Below, piece after piece: positions 13,453 to 21,668 of a stretch of 21,978 bases of DNA. The stretch's first letter is position 1, and every line of letters begins with the position of its first letter. Below the pieces are notes generated by a model, which saw only the letters and a list, made by a program, of their open reading frames with translations, did not search any database and was not told the origin of the DNA. A program made the translations under genes and the position numbers. The DNA comes from UBA11222 sp030652895. Its GTDB lineage: Bacteria > Pseudomonadota > Alphaproteobacteria > UBA11222. Location: positions 1-21,978 of the forward strand of contig JBBQCS010000049.1 in assembly GCA_038318895.1 (NCBI GenBank), in the 5' to 3' direction.

Positions 13453-15528
13453 ATGACGGCCATCAATCAGGTAACCGATCTGGACATTCGTGACGGCATT
13501 GCGGTGCTGACATTGAACAGCCCTCCGGTAAATGCGCTGAGCGGCCCGGTGCGTGACGGGTTGCACAAGGGGATCAAGCAGGCGATCGACGATTCGGCGG
13601 TACAGGCGGTAGTTCTGGTCTGCGCCGGGCGCACCTTTATTGCAGGCGCGGATATTACCGAACTGGGTTCCGGTGGTCCGCAGGGGGCAAGCCTGCTGGA
13701 TGTGCAGAACATGATGGAAGACAGCACCAAGCCGGTCGTTGCCGCCATTCACGGCACGGCGCTGGGCGGTGGTCTGGAAGTGGCGTTGTGTTGCCACTAT
13801 CGTGTTGCTGTCGCGTCGGCGCAGTTCGGCCTGCCGGAAGTCAAGCTTGGCCTGCTGCCGGGTGCCGGCGGCACGCAGCGCCTGCCGCGTATTGTGGGCG
13901 CCGAAATGGCGCTGGAGATGATGGGGTTGGGCGATCCGATTGGCGCAGACAAGGCGCTTGAGGTTGGACTGATCAGCGAGATTGTCGACGGCGATCTGAC
14001 GCAAGGCGGCGTGGCATTCGCCAAAAAACTACTGGCGCAAAAGCGTCCGCTGGTCCGGGTGCGGGATAATGACGCGAAGCTTGCGCCTGCGCGCGGCAAG
14101 CCGGAAATTTTTGCGGCGTTCCGCGCCGCCCATGCGCGCAAAAATCGCGGCTTTCTGGCGCCTGAATATAATATCCGCTGCGTCGAGGCAGCGGTGAATT
14201 TGCCATTCGACCAGGGCATCAGGCGCGAGGGCGAATTGTTCCGCGAATTGTTGCAGGGGCCGCAATCTGCGGCGCAGCGTTATATGTTCTTCGCCGAACG
14301 CCAGGCCGCCAAGATTCCCGATGTGCCTGCTGATACCCAGAAAATCCCCGTCAACAAAGCGGGTGTGATCGGCGCTGGCACCATGGGCGGCGGCATCACC
14401 ATGAATCTGGTGAATGTGGGTATCCCCGTGACCATTGTTGAAACCACACAAGAAGCGCTGGATCGCGGATTGAAAGTGGTGCGCGGCAATTATGAAAACA
14501 CCGCGCGCAAGGGCAAGATTACCCAAGCCGATGTCGAGACGCGCATGGCGTTGATCACCCCTAGCCTCAATCTGGCGGATCTGGCGGATATGGATATCGT
14601 CATCGAGGCGGTGTTCGAAAACATGGACATCAAAAAAGATATTTTCGAGAAGCTCGACGCTATCTGCAAACCCGGCGCGATCCTCGCTACCAACACCTCG
14701 GCGCTGGATATCAACGCCATCGCGGCCATGACCAAGCGCCCCGAATATGTCATCGGCACACATTTCTTCAGCCCGGCAAATGTGATGAAGCTGGTCGAAG
14801 TGGTACGCGGTGCGAAAACAGCGAAAAATGTCATCGCGACCTCCATGGCGCTGGGAAAGCGCATCAACAAGATCGCGGTGCTGGCGGGCGTGTGTCATGG
14901 CTTTATCGGCAATCGCATGCTGTTTGCCCGCACTACGCAATCCAGCCGCATCATTCTGGAAGGCGCCACGCCGGAACGTGTGGACAAAGTGCTGACCGAT
15001 TTTGGTTTCCCCATGGGGCCATTCGCGATGAGCGATCTGGCGGGCGTCGATGTGGGCTGGAATCCCAAGACATCAAAGGGCGAAACCCTGCGCGACCGGC
15101 TATGCGAGGCGGGACGGCGCGGCCAAAAGACCAATGCGGGCTATTATGATTACAAGCCCGGCGACCGCACCCCTATTCCTAACGAAGATGTGGTGAAAAT
15201 GATTCGCGAATTTGCCGCGTCAAAACAGATCCGGCAGCGCGACGTGACGGATGAAGAAATTCTGGAACGTTGCCTCATCCCGATGGTAAACGAGGGGGCT
15301 AAAATCCTGAGCGAAGGCATCGCCATCCGCGCCAGTGATATTGATGTGGTCTGGGTGCATGGCTATGGTTGGCCTGTCTATCGTGGTGGCCCCATGTACT
15401 GGGCTAACACCTATGGGTTGGACAAGATCGTGGCGCGCATGCGGGAATTCGCTAACGACGACCCGGTATTCTGGACACCGGCGCCCTTGCTGGAAGAACT
15501 GGCGGCGAGCGGCGGCGGGTTTAAGTAA
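13453..15528 (+). CDS. Bifunctional enoyl-CoA hydratase / 3-hydroxyacyl-CoA dehydrogenase (FadJ/FadB-alpha, MFE-1 type)
   Basis: 691 residues, close to peroxisomal MFE-1 and FadJ (about 715). The N-terminal crotonase domain (about 1-190) has AGRTFIAGADI and GTALGGGLEVAL, with catalytic Glu109, and FGLPEVKLGLLPGAGGTQRLPR-type sequence with Glu129. The dehydrogenase half starts with the NAD motif GVIGAGTMGGGIT (304-316), then the catalytic His437 in IGTHFFSPANVMKL, GFIGNRM and a duplicated C-terminal 3HCDH domain (about 490-690). It performs hydration and then NAD-dependent oxidation of (3S)-hydroxyacyl-CoA in fatty-acid beta-oxidation. AGGGAG precedes the ATG. No thiolase gene follows, so the FadA partner must lie elsewhere, unlike the usual fadBA operon. 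The nearest downstream gene is convergent. Confidence 0.95.
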   Translation: MTAINQVTDLDIRDGIAVLTLNSPPVNALSGPVRDGLHKGIKQAIDDSAVQAVVLVCAGRTFIAGADITELGSGGPQGASLLDVQNMMEDSTKPVVAAIHGTALGGGLEVALCCHYRVAVASAQFGLPEVKLGLLPGAGGTQRLPRIVGAEMALEMMGLGDPIGADKALEVGLISEIVDGDLTQGGVAFAKKLLAQKRPLVRVRDNDAKLAPARGKPEIFAAFRAAHARKNRGFLAPEYNIRCVEAAVNLPFDQGIRREGELFRELLQGPQSAAQRYMFFAERQAAKIPDVPADTQKIPVNKAGVIGAGTMGGGITMNLVNVGIPVTIVETTQEALDRGLKVVRGNYENTARKGKITQADVETRMALITPSLNLADLADMDIVIEAVFENMDIKKDIFEKLDAICKPGAILATNTSALDINAIAAMTKRPEYVIGTHFFSPANVMKLVEVVRGAKTAKNVIATSMALGKRINKIAVLAGVCHGFIGNRMLFARTTQSSRIILEGATPERVDKVLTDFGFPMGPFAMSDLAGVDVGWNPKTSKGETLRDRLCEAGRRGQKTNAGYYDYKPGDRTPIPNEDVVKMIREFAASKQIRQRDVTDEEILERCLIPMVNEGAKILSEGIAIRASDIDVVWVHGYGWPVYRGGPMYWANTYGLDKIVARMREFANDDPVFWTPAPLLEELAASGGGFK

Positions 15529-15543
15529 TCCGTTCCCGGAATA

Positions 15544-16494
15544 CTAACCCCGCAAAAATCCTTCGCACCTGGCCCGCGCGGCGGCGCCCATCTGCGTGGG
15601 GAATGCGGTAAAGCCGTGTGCGCCGCCCGGATAGACGGCGAGCTCGGCCTTATTGCCGCCCGCTATCCAGCGCGCATACATAAATAATGTGTCGTCGCGC
15701 AACGGATCGCGGGTGCCGACCGTAAACAGTGCTGGCGGCAAGCCGGACAGATCCGCATAGAGCGGCGAAATTTCCGGCGAGCGTGCTCTGTCCGATACAC
15801 CAAAATGCTCTATGAACCAGCGCATCACCGGGGTGTTGATGATCAACGGTTCATCGCCCCAGTTTGCGGCGCTGGGCGACATCCCCAGATCAAACACGCC
15901 AAACACCAGATTGGCCCCAGCGAAACCTGTATAGTGATGCTTGTCGCGCATACGCAAAATCGTAACAGCCGACAAATGTCCGCCTGCGGATTCACCACCA
16001 ATAAATATCCGTTCACTGCCAAATTCTCGCCTGGCGTTTTGTGTCAGCCATACTGCCACCGCCTCGCAATCGTCCGGCCCGGCCGGGTAGGGGTGTTCGG
16101 GCGCTAACCGGTACTCGACACTCACCACGGCAAGATTGCAATTATGCGCAATGCTTTCAAGCAACGGATCCTGCCCATCGGAACGCCCGATAACCCACCC
16201 GCCACCGTGGATATGCAGATAGACGCCGTCAACTTTTTCCGGCATAAAGGTGCGCAGGGTAAGCGGGCCCGCCGGGCACGGGATGGTGCGATCCACCGCC
16301 TTTTCGGAAAACACGGGCGCGCCCATTGGGCTGTTGCCGCTTGCCAGAAAATCACGCAGTTCCTGCGCGCCCATTTCGTGCCACGGTTTGCCCGTACGCA
16401 TCGCGTCCACTATCATCTGGTTGACGCCCATGTTTTCAGCGTCCGCAGAGGGGGCTGTGTAAATTTCGGGGTCCCATGGATTATAATTATGCAT
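15544..16494 (-). CDS. Alpha/beta hydrolase fold-3 esterase (HSL family)
   Basis: 316 residues. It has the HSL-family oxyanion motif HGGGW at 96-100, YRLAPEHPYPAGPDD, the nucleophile elbow GGESAGG with Ser169, Asp263 in VGTRDPLRDD and His293 in GGAHGF, so a full catalytic triad. Such enzymes hydrolyse short- to medium-chain carboxyl esters, typically in the cytoplasm; no signal peptide is visible. The stop lies 15 bases from the end of the convergent beta-oxidation gene, with no obvious terminator. The start ATG faces the response-regulator gene across a 120-base divergent region. The substrate is unknown; the neighbourhood suggests lipid or ester catabolism. Confidence 0.9.
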   Translation of the reverse strand: MHNYNPWDPEIYTAPSADAENMGVNQMIVDAMRTGKPWHEMGAQELRDFLASGNSPMGAPVFSEKAVDRTIPCPAGPLTLRTFMPEKVDGVYLHIHGGGWVIGRSDGQDPLLESIAHNCNLAVVSVEYRLAPEHPYPAGPDDCEAVAVWLTQNARREFGSERIFIGGESAGGHLSAVTILRMRDKHHYTGFAGANLVFGVFDLGMSPSAANWGDEPLIINTPVMRWFIEHFGVSDRARSPEISPLYADLSGLPPALFTVGTRDPLRDDTLFMYARWIAGGNKAELAVYPGGAHGFTAFPTQMGAAARARCEGFLRG

Positions 16495-16584
16495 GCTGGC
16501 CTCGTCTGATTGTGCACAGTAAATAATACAGTGTTTAAGCCGGGCGTTGCCAGTTATTCATGGAAACCGATTATACATATGTCT

Positions 16585-16590
16585 TATAAT
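16585..16590 (+). promoter_or_regulatory. Consensus -10 element upstream of the response regulator
   Basis: TATAAT matches the consensus exactly, 24 bases before the chosen ATG. No good -35 is visible at 16-18 bases, so an activator or an extended contact may be needed. It overlaps a possible earlier in-frame ATG (16579), which argues that translation starts at 16615. Confidence 0.4.
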
Positions 16591-16614
16591 GCGGGCCCTT
16601 GGGGAGTGGCAAAC

Positions 16615-16983
16615 ATGGACAAGCCTAAACTACTGGTAATGGATGATGAAGCTATGTTCGGCAATTTTGTCGAAGACGTCGCATCTGGCCTTGGTTATGA
16701 AGTGATGGCTCTGACGGAACCCGGAAAATTTACAGACGCCTTCGAAGCCTTTCGGCCGGATACAGTCATTCTTGATATGGTCATGCCGGAATTTGATGGC
16801 ACGGAAATTACGCGCTGGCTCGCTAACGAGAAATTCGCGGGAAAACTTATAATTGTTACCGGCTATAACCCGCAATATTCCAAAATCGCCAAGACTCTGG
16901 GTGAGCTTGGCGGGTTGCACAATGTGGTGCGTTTAAGCAAGCCGGTCCGCTTGGAAGAACTGCGCAGTGTGCTGAATGTTTAA
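16615..16983 (+). CDS. Single-domain response regulator (CheY-like receiver)
   Basis: 122 residues from the ATG at 16615, which follows GGGGAG at 16601-16606. Earlier in-frame starts lack a ribosome-binding site and precede the receiver fold. Receiver features: acidic pair Asp10-Asp11 in VMDDE, phospho-acceptor Asp54 in VILDMVMPEFDG, the Thr switch in IIVTGYN and the Lys in RLSKPV. There is no output domain, so it likely works by protein contact or as a phosphate relay. It is convergent with the PAS histidine kinase, their stop codons overlapping by 4 bases, which suggests but does not prove that they are partners. Confidence 0.9.
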   Translation: MDKPKLLVMDDEAMFGNFVEDVASGLGYEVMALTEPGKFTDAFEAFRPDTVILDMVMPEFDGTEITRWLANEKFAGKLIIVTGYNPQYSKIAKTLGELGGLHNVVRLSKPVRLEELRSVLNV

Positions 16984-18608
16984 GGTGTGCTCACTAACGG
17001 CAGTTCCAGCGTAAACCTGCTGCCATGCCCGGGCATGCTTTGCAGGCGGAGGCTGCCTTGCATCAGTTCGGCCAGGCGTTTCGATATATGCAGACCAAGC
17101 CCGATGCCTTGTCCGGCGTCGTCATAGGCGACGGCGTCATGGCCGCGCACAAACTTGTCAAAGATTTTGTTGTGCATTTCAGGCGGTATGCCAATTCCGG
17201 TGTCCCATACGGTGATCCCGGCTACCGGAACACCGTCACGGACATCCGCCGTAATTTCTATCCCAATGGCTCCATGGGGCTTAGTGAATTTAACAGCGTT
17301 ACTGAGCAGGTTGACTAGCACCTGCGTGGCGAGAAGTGGATCGGCCTTGACCCGCCAGCCTGTCTGGACCGCCGTCTTGCTGACATCCAGATTTTTGGCT
17401 TCCGCGCGTAACAGCACTATGCTTACCGCTTGTTCAATCAGCGCCGTTATATCGATCTGTTGCAGATTAAGCGATACATCGCTGCCATCGACTTGCGCCG
17501 TCTCCAGCATTGCATCAATAAGTGATAACAGATGCCGTCCGGATTTTAAAATATCATCGGCGTAATCGGTGTATTTCTCGTTCAGTTCGCCAAACAGCTT
17601 CATGGTCATCGCTTCCGAAAAACCAAGAATGGCGTTAAGCGGAGTGCGTAATTCATGGCTCATCGTAGCAAGAAATTCGGTCTTGGCGCGCAACGCGTTT
17701 TCGGCACGTCCACGCTCGATATCAAGCTGGATAGTGCGGTTTAACAGGGCTTCCGTCGTCTGCTCGAGCTTACGGCGGGCTTCCATAGCCGCATCTTCTG
17801 CCTGAAAGCGTTCGGTGACATTAACGCCCACGCCGCGAAAGCCCTGAAACTTGCCGCTACCTGGTTCAAAGGCTGGAACAGCGCTCATATGAAAATAATG
17901 CGGTTGGCCGTTACGGCCCTGCATCACAAAGATGGCGTCACGAAAAGGCTGGTGCCTGGAAAATCCCTCCGGTGGTTGCGCGTCTGCGCCCGAGCGTTCG
18001 ATGAAGCGCCCTATCTCGCCAAGTTCATTGCCTACGAAAAGCAACGCCGGTTTGCCCAGAATGTCGCTAGCGCGATCAGATAGCGCGGTGAGCTTTCCTT
18101 CAGCGTCCAACTCCCAAAATAAATCGGAACTTGCACGCAACTGGTCATGTTTCCGGGACGACTCTTGTCCCGCGTGGATTGTGGCCGCCACCTGGCCGGT
18201 TACATCCACATAATGACCTACGACGCCCAGCAGGGCCTTTGCATTATCGAACAAGGGATAGTGAAAGGAACGGACGTATCGGGGTTGCCCGCCCGCACCG
18301 GTGTCTATGACCTCGTCGCGAGTATAGCTTTCGCCATTGCCGCAAATAAACTGAAAAACATCGTTGGCGATCTGTCCATCTTTTGGAAGCGGGCCGACAA
18401 CAAAATGATAGCCCGCGCTGATAAACAGAATTTTTCCATTCGGTCCGGAAATGTAAAATGCCGCATCATCAGAAAAGTTTACCCGCCGGGCAACCTCTTC
18501 AAGCAGCCGCGTGAGCGCGCCACCGTCTGCCTGATCAGTACCCGGCGAATGTCCAGCAGAAGGAGTTGGGGGTGCGTCCCCCGCTCCGTTATGAATTAAT
18601 CGTTGCAT
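16980..18608 (-). CDS. Cytoplasmic PAS-domain sensor histidine kinase
   Basis: 542 residues from the ATG at 18608 (AGGGG about 11 bases upstream); a TTG at 18632 would add 8. Numbering here is for the longer form. No membrane segment or signal peptide. PAS-like domains span about 40-150 and 165-280 (SSDLFWELDAEGKLTALSDRA; the second ends with GFRGVGVNVTERF), followed by a coiled-coil linker (280-315). HisKA has His326 in TMSHELRTPLNAILGFSEAM. HATPase_c has the N box NLLSNAVKFTKP (Asn445), G1 in WDTGIGIP, the F box FDKF and G2 in GQGIGLGLHISK. It should autophosphorylate and pass phosphate to a separate regulator, as it has no receiver domain. It starts 38 bases after the DUF2336 gene, probably one operon, and its 3' end overlaps the convergent response regulator. 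Confidence 0.94.
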   Translation of the reverse strand: MQRLIHNGAGDAPPTPSAGHSPGTDQADGGALTRLLEEVARRVNFSDDAAFYISGPNGKILFISAGYHFVVGPLPKDGQIANDVFQFICGNGESYTRDEVIDTGAGGQPRYVRSFHYPLFDNAKALLGVVGHYVDVTGQVAATIHAGQESSRKHDQLRASSDLFWELDAEGKLTALSDRASDILGKPALLFVGNELGEIGRFIERSGADAQPPEGFSRHQPFRDAIFVMQGRNGQPHYFHMSAVPAFEPGSGKFQGFRGVGVNVTERFQAEDAAMEARRKLEQTTEALLNRTIQLDIERGRAENALRAKTEFLATMSHELRTPLNAILGFSEAMTMKLFGELNEKYTDYADDILKSGRHLLSLIDAMLETAQVDGSDVSLNLQQIDITALIEQAVSIVLLRAEAKNLDVSKTAVQTGWRVKADPLLATQVLVNLLSNAVKFTKPHGAIGIEITADVRDGVPVAGITVWDTGIGIPPEMHNKIFDKFVRGHDAVAYDDAGQGIGLGLHISKRLAELMQGSLRLQSMPGHGSRFTLELPLVSTP

Positions 18609-18646
18609 CCGGTCGCCCCTGAACTCGATCAAGCCGTCAGCATATC

Positions 18647-19774
18647 TTATCCGATTTTCCGAGCCGCTTTTTGTAACTCCGAGTCGCTATGCCAGTAGTT
18701 TAATGTTAACTGCGCCTGATCAGAAGATATTTCGCGAAATATTTCAAGTACGCCGCGCAGTTCGGCCGCAGATTGTCGGGAGTTGTTATGTGTATGTAAC
18801 AACAACAACGCCATGGTTGAAAAATGTGCTTCACTGAATCTGAGAGCCTTACACAACACGGCAAAAGGTGTGATGTCCTTATCCAGTACAATGCGATTAA
18901 CTGTGACAAACGAAATTCTGGCTAAATTTGATATTCCTGCACAAAACGCCGGGATGCGTTGTTTGCGCAGCATGTCGATAATAATTTCAACCGTAAGTAG
19001 ATTTTCTTCTTGTAGTGTCGAAACAAGTGTGGCGGCCGCTGAGCTGACTGCGCTCGGCCGCTCTGCTTCTGCCGCGTCGAGCGTGTCTTTGGTGGCGCTC
19101 TCCAGCAACGGATCCAGTTCATACTCGGCAATGGGGAACTCGCTCAATATTTTCTGCCGTAAATGTGCGGAAACCCACCAAAACATTTGGTTTGCTAGGG
19201 TTCCCGGCAGATCGGCGCGGGACAAAAGCGGCTCCTGAAATTGGTCAAAGCGACGGCTTTCGGCGACCACATAGGCCATGGCGGCGCTGGACAGGTTGGC
19301 GTTGGGGTTACGGATGAGTGCCTCCACCACGTCAGGGTCCGCCGCGTGATCGATTATTGCGTCACCTATAGCTGTCGATACGGTTTCGCGCATAGCGATA
19401 CATAACTGGTGCTCGTGTGTACGTAAACGGACGATCTCAATCAGCGTCGTGTCTTGCAGCAGTTGAGAGTGCTGAAGTATCGGCCGGGCAACCGAGATAT
19501 CATCCCTGGCCAGCATCTCCAGCAGACCGTCAGGAGCATTGGGAGATAAAGCAAGTTTGGCAGACATTTGCTGGCGAACCTGCAACTCCATATCCTGCAC
19601 CAGCCGGGTCAGAACCTGGTCCGTCAGGGCGCGCTCACGGTCGTTCAACCGTCCCTCTTGCGTGATGACAAGATCAAGCACATTCTCGGCCAATATTTGG
19701 CGCGACCGTTTGCTTCCTTCGCGCGCCATCGCGATCAGTGAGGGCATGTCGCGATGTCGTTCAGCCGCATTCAT
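18647..19774 (-). CDS. DUF2336 domain-containing protein
   Basis: 375 residues, all predicted soluble and helical. The pattern of repeated helical units (for example LAENVLDLV...LNDRERAL, then VRQQMSAKLALSPNAPDGLLEMLARDD, DVVEALIRNPNANLSSAAMAYVVAESR and LPGTLANQMFWWVSAHLRQKIL, about residues 25-220) fits the DUF2336 family, HEAT-like proteins mostly found in Alphaproteobacteria and of unknown biochemical role. The ATG at 19774 has a weak AGG about 11 bases upstream. It is directly upstream of the PAS kinase in the same orientation, so the two probably share a transcript. A role as a regulator or scaffold of the signalling pair is inferred only from this linkage. The C-terminal 150 residues are less conserved in appearance. 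Confidence 0.82.
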   Translation of the reverse strand: MNAAERHRDMPSLIAMAREGSKRSRQILAENVLDLVITQEGRLNDRERALTDQVLTRLVQDMELQVRQQMSAKLALSPNAPDGLLEMLARDDISVARPILQHSQLLQDTTLIEIVRLRTHEHQLCIAMRETVSTAIGDAIIDHAADPDVVEALIRNPNANLSSAAMAYVVAESRRFDQFQEPLLSRADLPGTLANQMFWWVSAHLRQKILSEFPIAEYELDPLLESATKDTLDAAEAERPSAVSSAAATLVSTLQEENLLTVEIIIDMLRKQRIPAFCAGISNLARISFVTVNRIVLDKDITPFAVLCKALRFSEAHFSTMALLLLHTHNNSRQSAAELRGVLEIFREISSDQAQLTLNYWHSDSELQKAARKIG

Positions 19775-19854
19775 TACCGGGTTACCTGCCGTTTTGCACG
19801 GACCAGGGTCAAAGGCCCAGTCCTGTTCAAGGGTTGCTTCAGCATATGGCGTTA

Positions 19855-19884
19855 TTGAAAATATTCTGTTAACAAACGTAGAGT
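19855..19884 (+). promoter_or_regulatory. Possible promoter of the zinc-ribbon/phosphatase unit
   Basis: TTGAAA (19855-19860) and TAGAGT (19879-19884), 18 bases apart, sit in an AT-rich stretch 31 bases before the ATG at 19915, with AAGGA between. Moderate matches only. Confidence 0.3.
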
Positions 19885-19914
19885 AACGCGAAGTTCAGAG
19901 AAGGAAATTGCTAT

Positions 19915-20151
19915 ATGGTATCGCATGGCCGTGCGCGATTTGTTAACAATTCCGGTGTTGATGAAATCGTTATTGGCGTGACAGAATTTGAATGCATGGG
20001 CGCCTCGTCGCCCCATGATCACCCGCATATTTATCTGGACATGGGCCGGGACGCGCAAATTCGCTGTCCTTATTGCGGCACGCTGTTTCGCAATGATCCG
20101 TCGCTGGGCACCAGCGAAGCCAGGCCGCAAGACTGCATCGTCGCCAGTTAA
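19915..20151 (+). CDS. Zinc-finger (zf-CHCC) protein, NDUFS6-like
   Basis: 78 residues. It has the sequence FECMGASSPHDHPHIYLDMG, then CPYCGTLFR. Cys27, a His in HDHPH, Cys51 and Cys54 form the CHCC zinc site of the family that includes the mitochondrial complex I subunit NDUFS6 (13 kDa) and its alphaproteobacterial homologues. In bacteria these small proteins are generally assumed to attach to or help assemble NADH dehydrogenase, but the nuo genes are not here. The ATG has AAGGA about 10 bases upstream. The stop is 7 bases before the likely GTG of the phosphatase, so the two are probably coupled. Confidence 0.88.
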   Translation: MVSHGRARFVNNSGVDEIVIGVTEFECMGASSPHDHPHIYLDMGRDAQIRCPYCGTLFRNDPSLGTSEARPQDCIVAS

Positions 20152-20158
20152 GCAAGAC

Positions 20159-20695
20159 GTGCATAGCTCCACGCCTTTCCCGATTAGTGAGGTAACTACC
20201 CCGCACAGCGGGAAAATTGGTATTTGCCCGTGTCCTGGGCGCAAATTCCCGCCAGCCCTGGGGATTGTCTCGCAACAGAGCCTGACCCGGGATTTGCTGG
20301 CGATCCGGGCGTTTCCAGCCACTGCCCTGATAACATTGATGGAAATGGGAGAACTGGATTGGGCCGGGCCAACGCTGCTTGAACTGCGTGAGGCCTGTGC
20401 CGCGCAAGGTATGCAGCATATTTATCTTCCGATCGTAGACTGCGAGATTCCCGATCCGCATTGGGAACGCCGGTGGGCGAGCCACGGTCCAGAACTGCAT
20501 ACGTTGTTACAGTCCGGGCACAATATTGTCTTTCACTGCCGTGGCGGGCGTGGGCGCGCTGGTCTTGCTGTAACGCGTATGCTGATCGAAACTGGCGAAG
20601 CGCCGGCGCTGGCTATAGCCCGTGTCCGCGCCGAACGGTCCGGCGCAATCGAGACCAAGGCCCAGGAAGATTATTTACTTCAGTTACGCGCGTAA
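20159..20695 (+). CDS. Cys-based protein phosphatase, CDKN3/dual-specificity-like
   Basis: 178 residues from the GTG at 20159, 7 bases after the zinc-ribbon gene. Longer starts would run back through that gene; the family N-terminus TPFPIS...GKIGICPCPG begins right after this GTG. A weak purine stretch (AAGCAAG) precedes it. The active site is the P-loop HCRGGRGRAG, fitting HCX5R with Cys127 and Arg133. Asp99 in CEIPDP is a candidate general acid. The fold resembles CDKN3/KAP-type and bacterial dual-specificity-like phosphatases, which remove phosphate from Tyr/Ser/Thr or other substrates; no substrate can be named. Soluble, no signal peptide. Confidence 0.82.
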   Translation: MHSSTPFPISEVTTPHSGKIGICPCPGRKFPPALGIVSQQSLTRDLLAIRAFPATALITLMEMGELDWAGPTLLELREACAAQGMQHIYLPIVDCEIPDPHWERRWASHGPELHTLLQSGHNIVFHCRGGRGRAGLAVTRMLIETGEAPALAIARVRAERSGAIETKAQEDYLLQLRA

Positions 20696-20769
20696 TTTTA
20701 GGGCGACCTGTTGCCTGTTTGCTGCTTTAATGTTGGCAATGACATTCATAATCAGGCGGGAAAACAGAT

Positions 20770-21570
20770 ATGGCGAGTTTCACCTCCGACGGGTTGAAAA
20801 TAGCGTTTAATGCAGTGGGCTACGGGGATCCGGTGCTGCTGCTACATGGCTTTGCCGCCAATCGCGGACAGGCCTGGCGGGCCAGCGGCTGGTTCGACCT
20901 TCTGGACAAGGCCGGCGTCGATTATGCCGCCATGGATCATCGTGGCCACGGCGAAAGCGATAAACCGCATGAAGTGGACGCCTATGCGATCGATAAAATG
21001 ATCGCGGATATCATCAATTTTCTTGATTATCTGGAAGCCAAGCGCGCAACAATTGTCGCCCATTCCATGGGGGCGATGCTTTCGATGCGTCTGCTTACGG
21101 AGTATCCGCAGCGTTTCAAGGCGGCGGTGTTATGCGGTGTCGGCGCGCGCATGCTGGAAAAACGCGATGATCGAAAGACGATGGCCGAAGGGCTGACCAG
21201 CAGCGATCCCAAAAGCGTGAAGGACGAGCATGCGCTTTCGTTTCGCGCCTTTGCAGAATCCACCTCCAGTGACATGGAGGCGCTGGCGGCCTGCATCAGG
21301 GCCCGGCGCGAGCCTATCGATGAACAGGCGCTGTCGAAAATTGCTGTTCCCGTCATGGTTATTACCGGTTCCGACGATGATCTGAGCGGCAAGCCCGAAC
21401 CGCTCGCGGCACTAATCCCCGGCGCCAAAGCGGTGACCATCGACGGCGCCAGCCATCATACGATCATGGGCGATCCCGACTTCAAACAGGAGGTCGTGCG
21501 CTTTCTCGGTTTGAAGGTGAAGCCAACGGCTTTTGAGGATGACGATGAGGAAGATCGCTGGAAGCGCTAA
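20770..21570 (+). CDS. Alpha/beta hydrolase
   Basis: 266 residues. Oxyanion segment LLLHGFAAN (23-31), DHRGHGESDKP (56-66), nucleophile Ser99 in VAHSMGAM, Asp in ITGSDDDLS and His in DGASHHTIMG: a complete Ser-Asp-His triad of the alpha/beta hydrolase_1 family (esterases, lactonases, C-C bond hydrolases). The sequence begins directly with the first strand, so the enzyme is cytoplasmic. The C-terminus ends with an acidic/basic tail (FEDDDEEDRWKR). A GGCGGGAAAA stretch precedes the ATG. It follows the phosphatase by 74 bases and may have its own promoter. A strong terminator closes the unit. The substrate is unknown; an AHL lactonase role is conceivable but unsupported. Confidence 0.88.
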   Translation: MASFTSDGLKIAFNAVGYGDPVLLLHGFAANRGQAWRASGWFDLLDKAGVDYAAMDHRGHGESDKPHEVDAYAIDKMIADIINFLDYLEAKRATIVAHSMGAMLSMRLLTEYPQRFKAAVLCGVGARMLEKRDDRKTMAEGLTSSDPKSVKDEHALSFRAFAESTSSDMEALAACIRARREPIDEQALSKIAVPVMVITGSDDDLSGKPEPLAALIPGAKAVTIDGASHHTIMGDPDFKQEVVRFLGLKVKPTAFEDDDEEDRWKR

Positions 21571-21612
21571 CCTCAACAGGTAAAACTGGCGCTTGGCGCT
21601 AAAAAATGTGTC

Positions 21613-21652
21613 AAAAAAAACGCCCGAAGCTTTGAGCTCCGGGCGTTTTTTT
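21613..21652. terminator. Bidirectional intrinsic terminator
   Basis: AACGCCCG (21619-21626) pairs with CGGGCGTT (21640-21647), and inside this AGCT pairs with AGCT. The stem is flanked by an A-run (21613-21620) and a T-run (to 21652). It can stop transcripts from both sides, the hydrolase on plus and the outer-membrane protein on minus. Confidence 0.92.
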
Positions 21653-21668
21653 GGAACCGGCGTCGCCT

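Noticed and set aside
14029..14940. Minus-strand frame of 303 codons inside the bifunctional beta-oxidation gene
   Set aside because: Shadow of a conserved gene; no ribosome-binding site or motif.
19852..20322. Minus-strand frames opposite the zinc-ribbon and phosphatase genes
   Set aside because: Both plus-strand genes have clear motifs (CHCC zinc site, HCX5R), so the opposing frames are not real.
20770..21570. Alpha/beta hydrolase as an AHL lactonase (quorum quencher)
   Set aside because: The triad is generic for the family, the gene is 10 kb from luxI, and no lactonase-specific feature could be seen.
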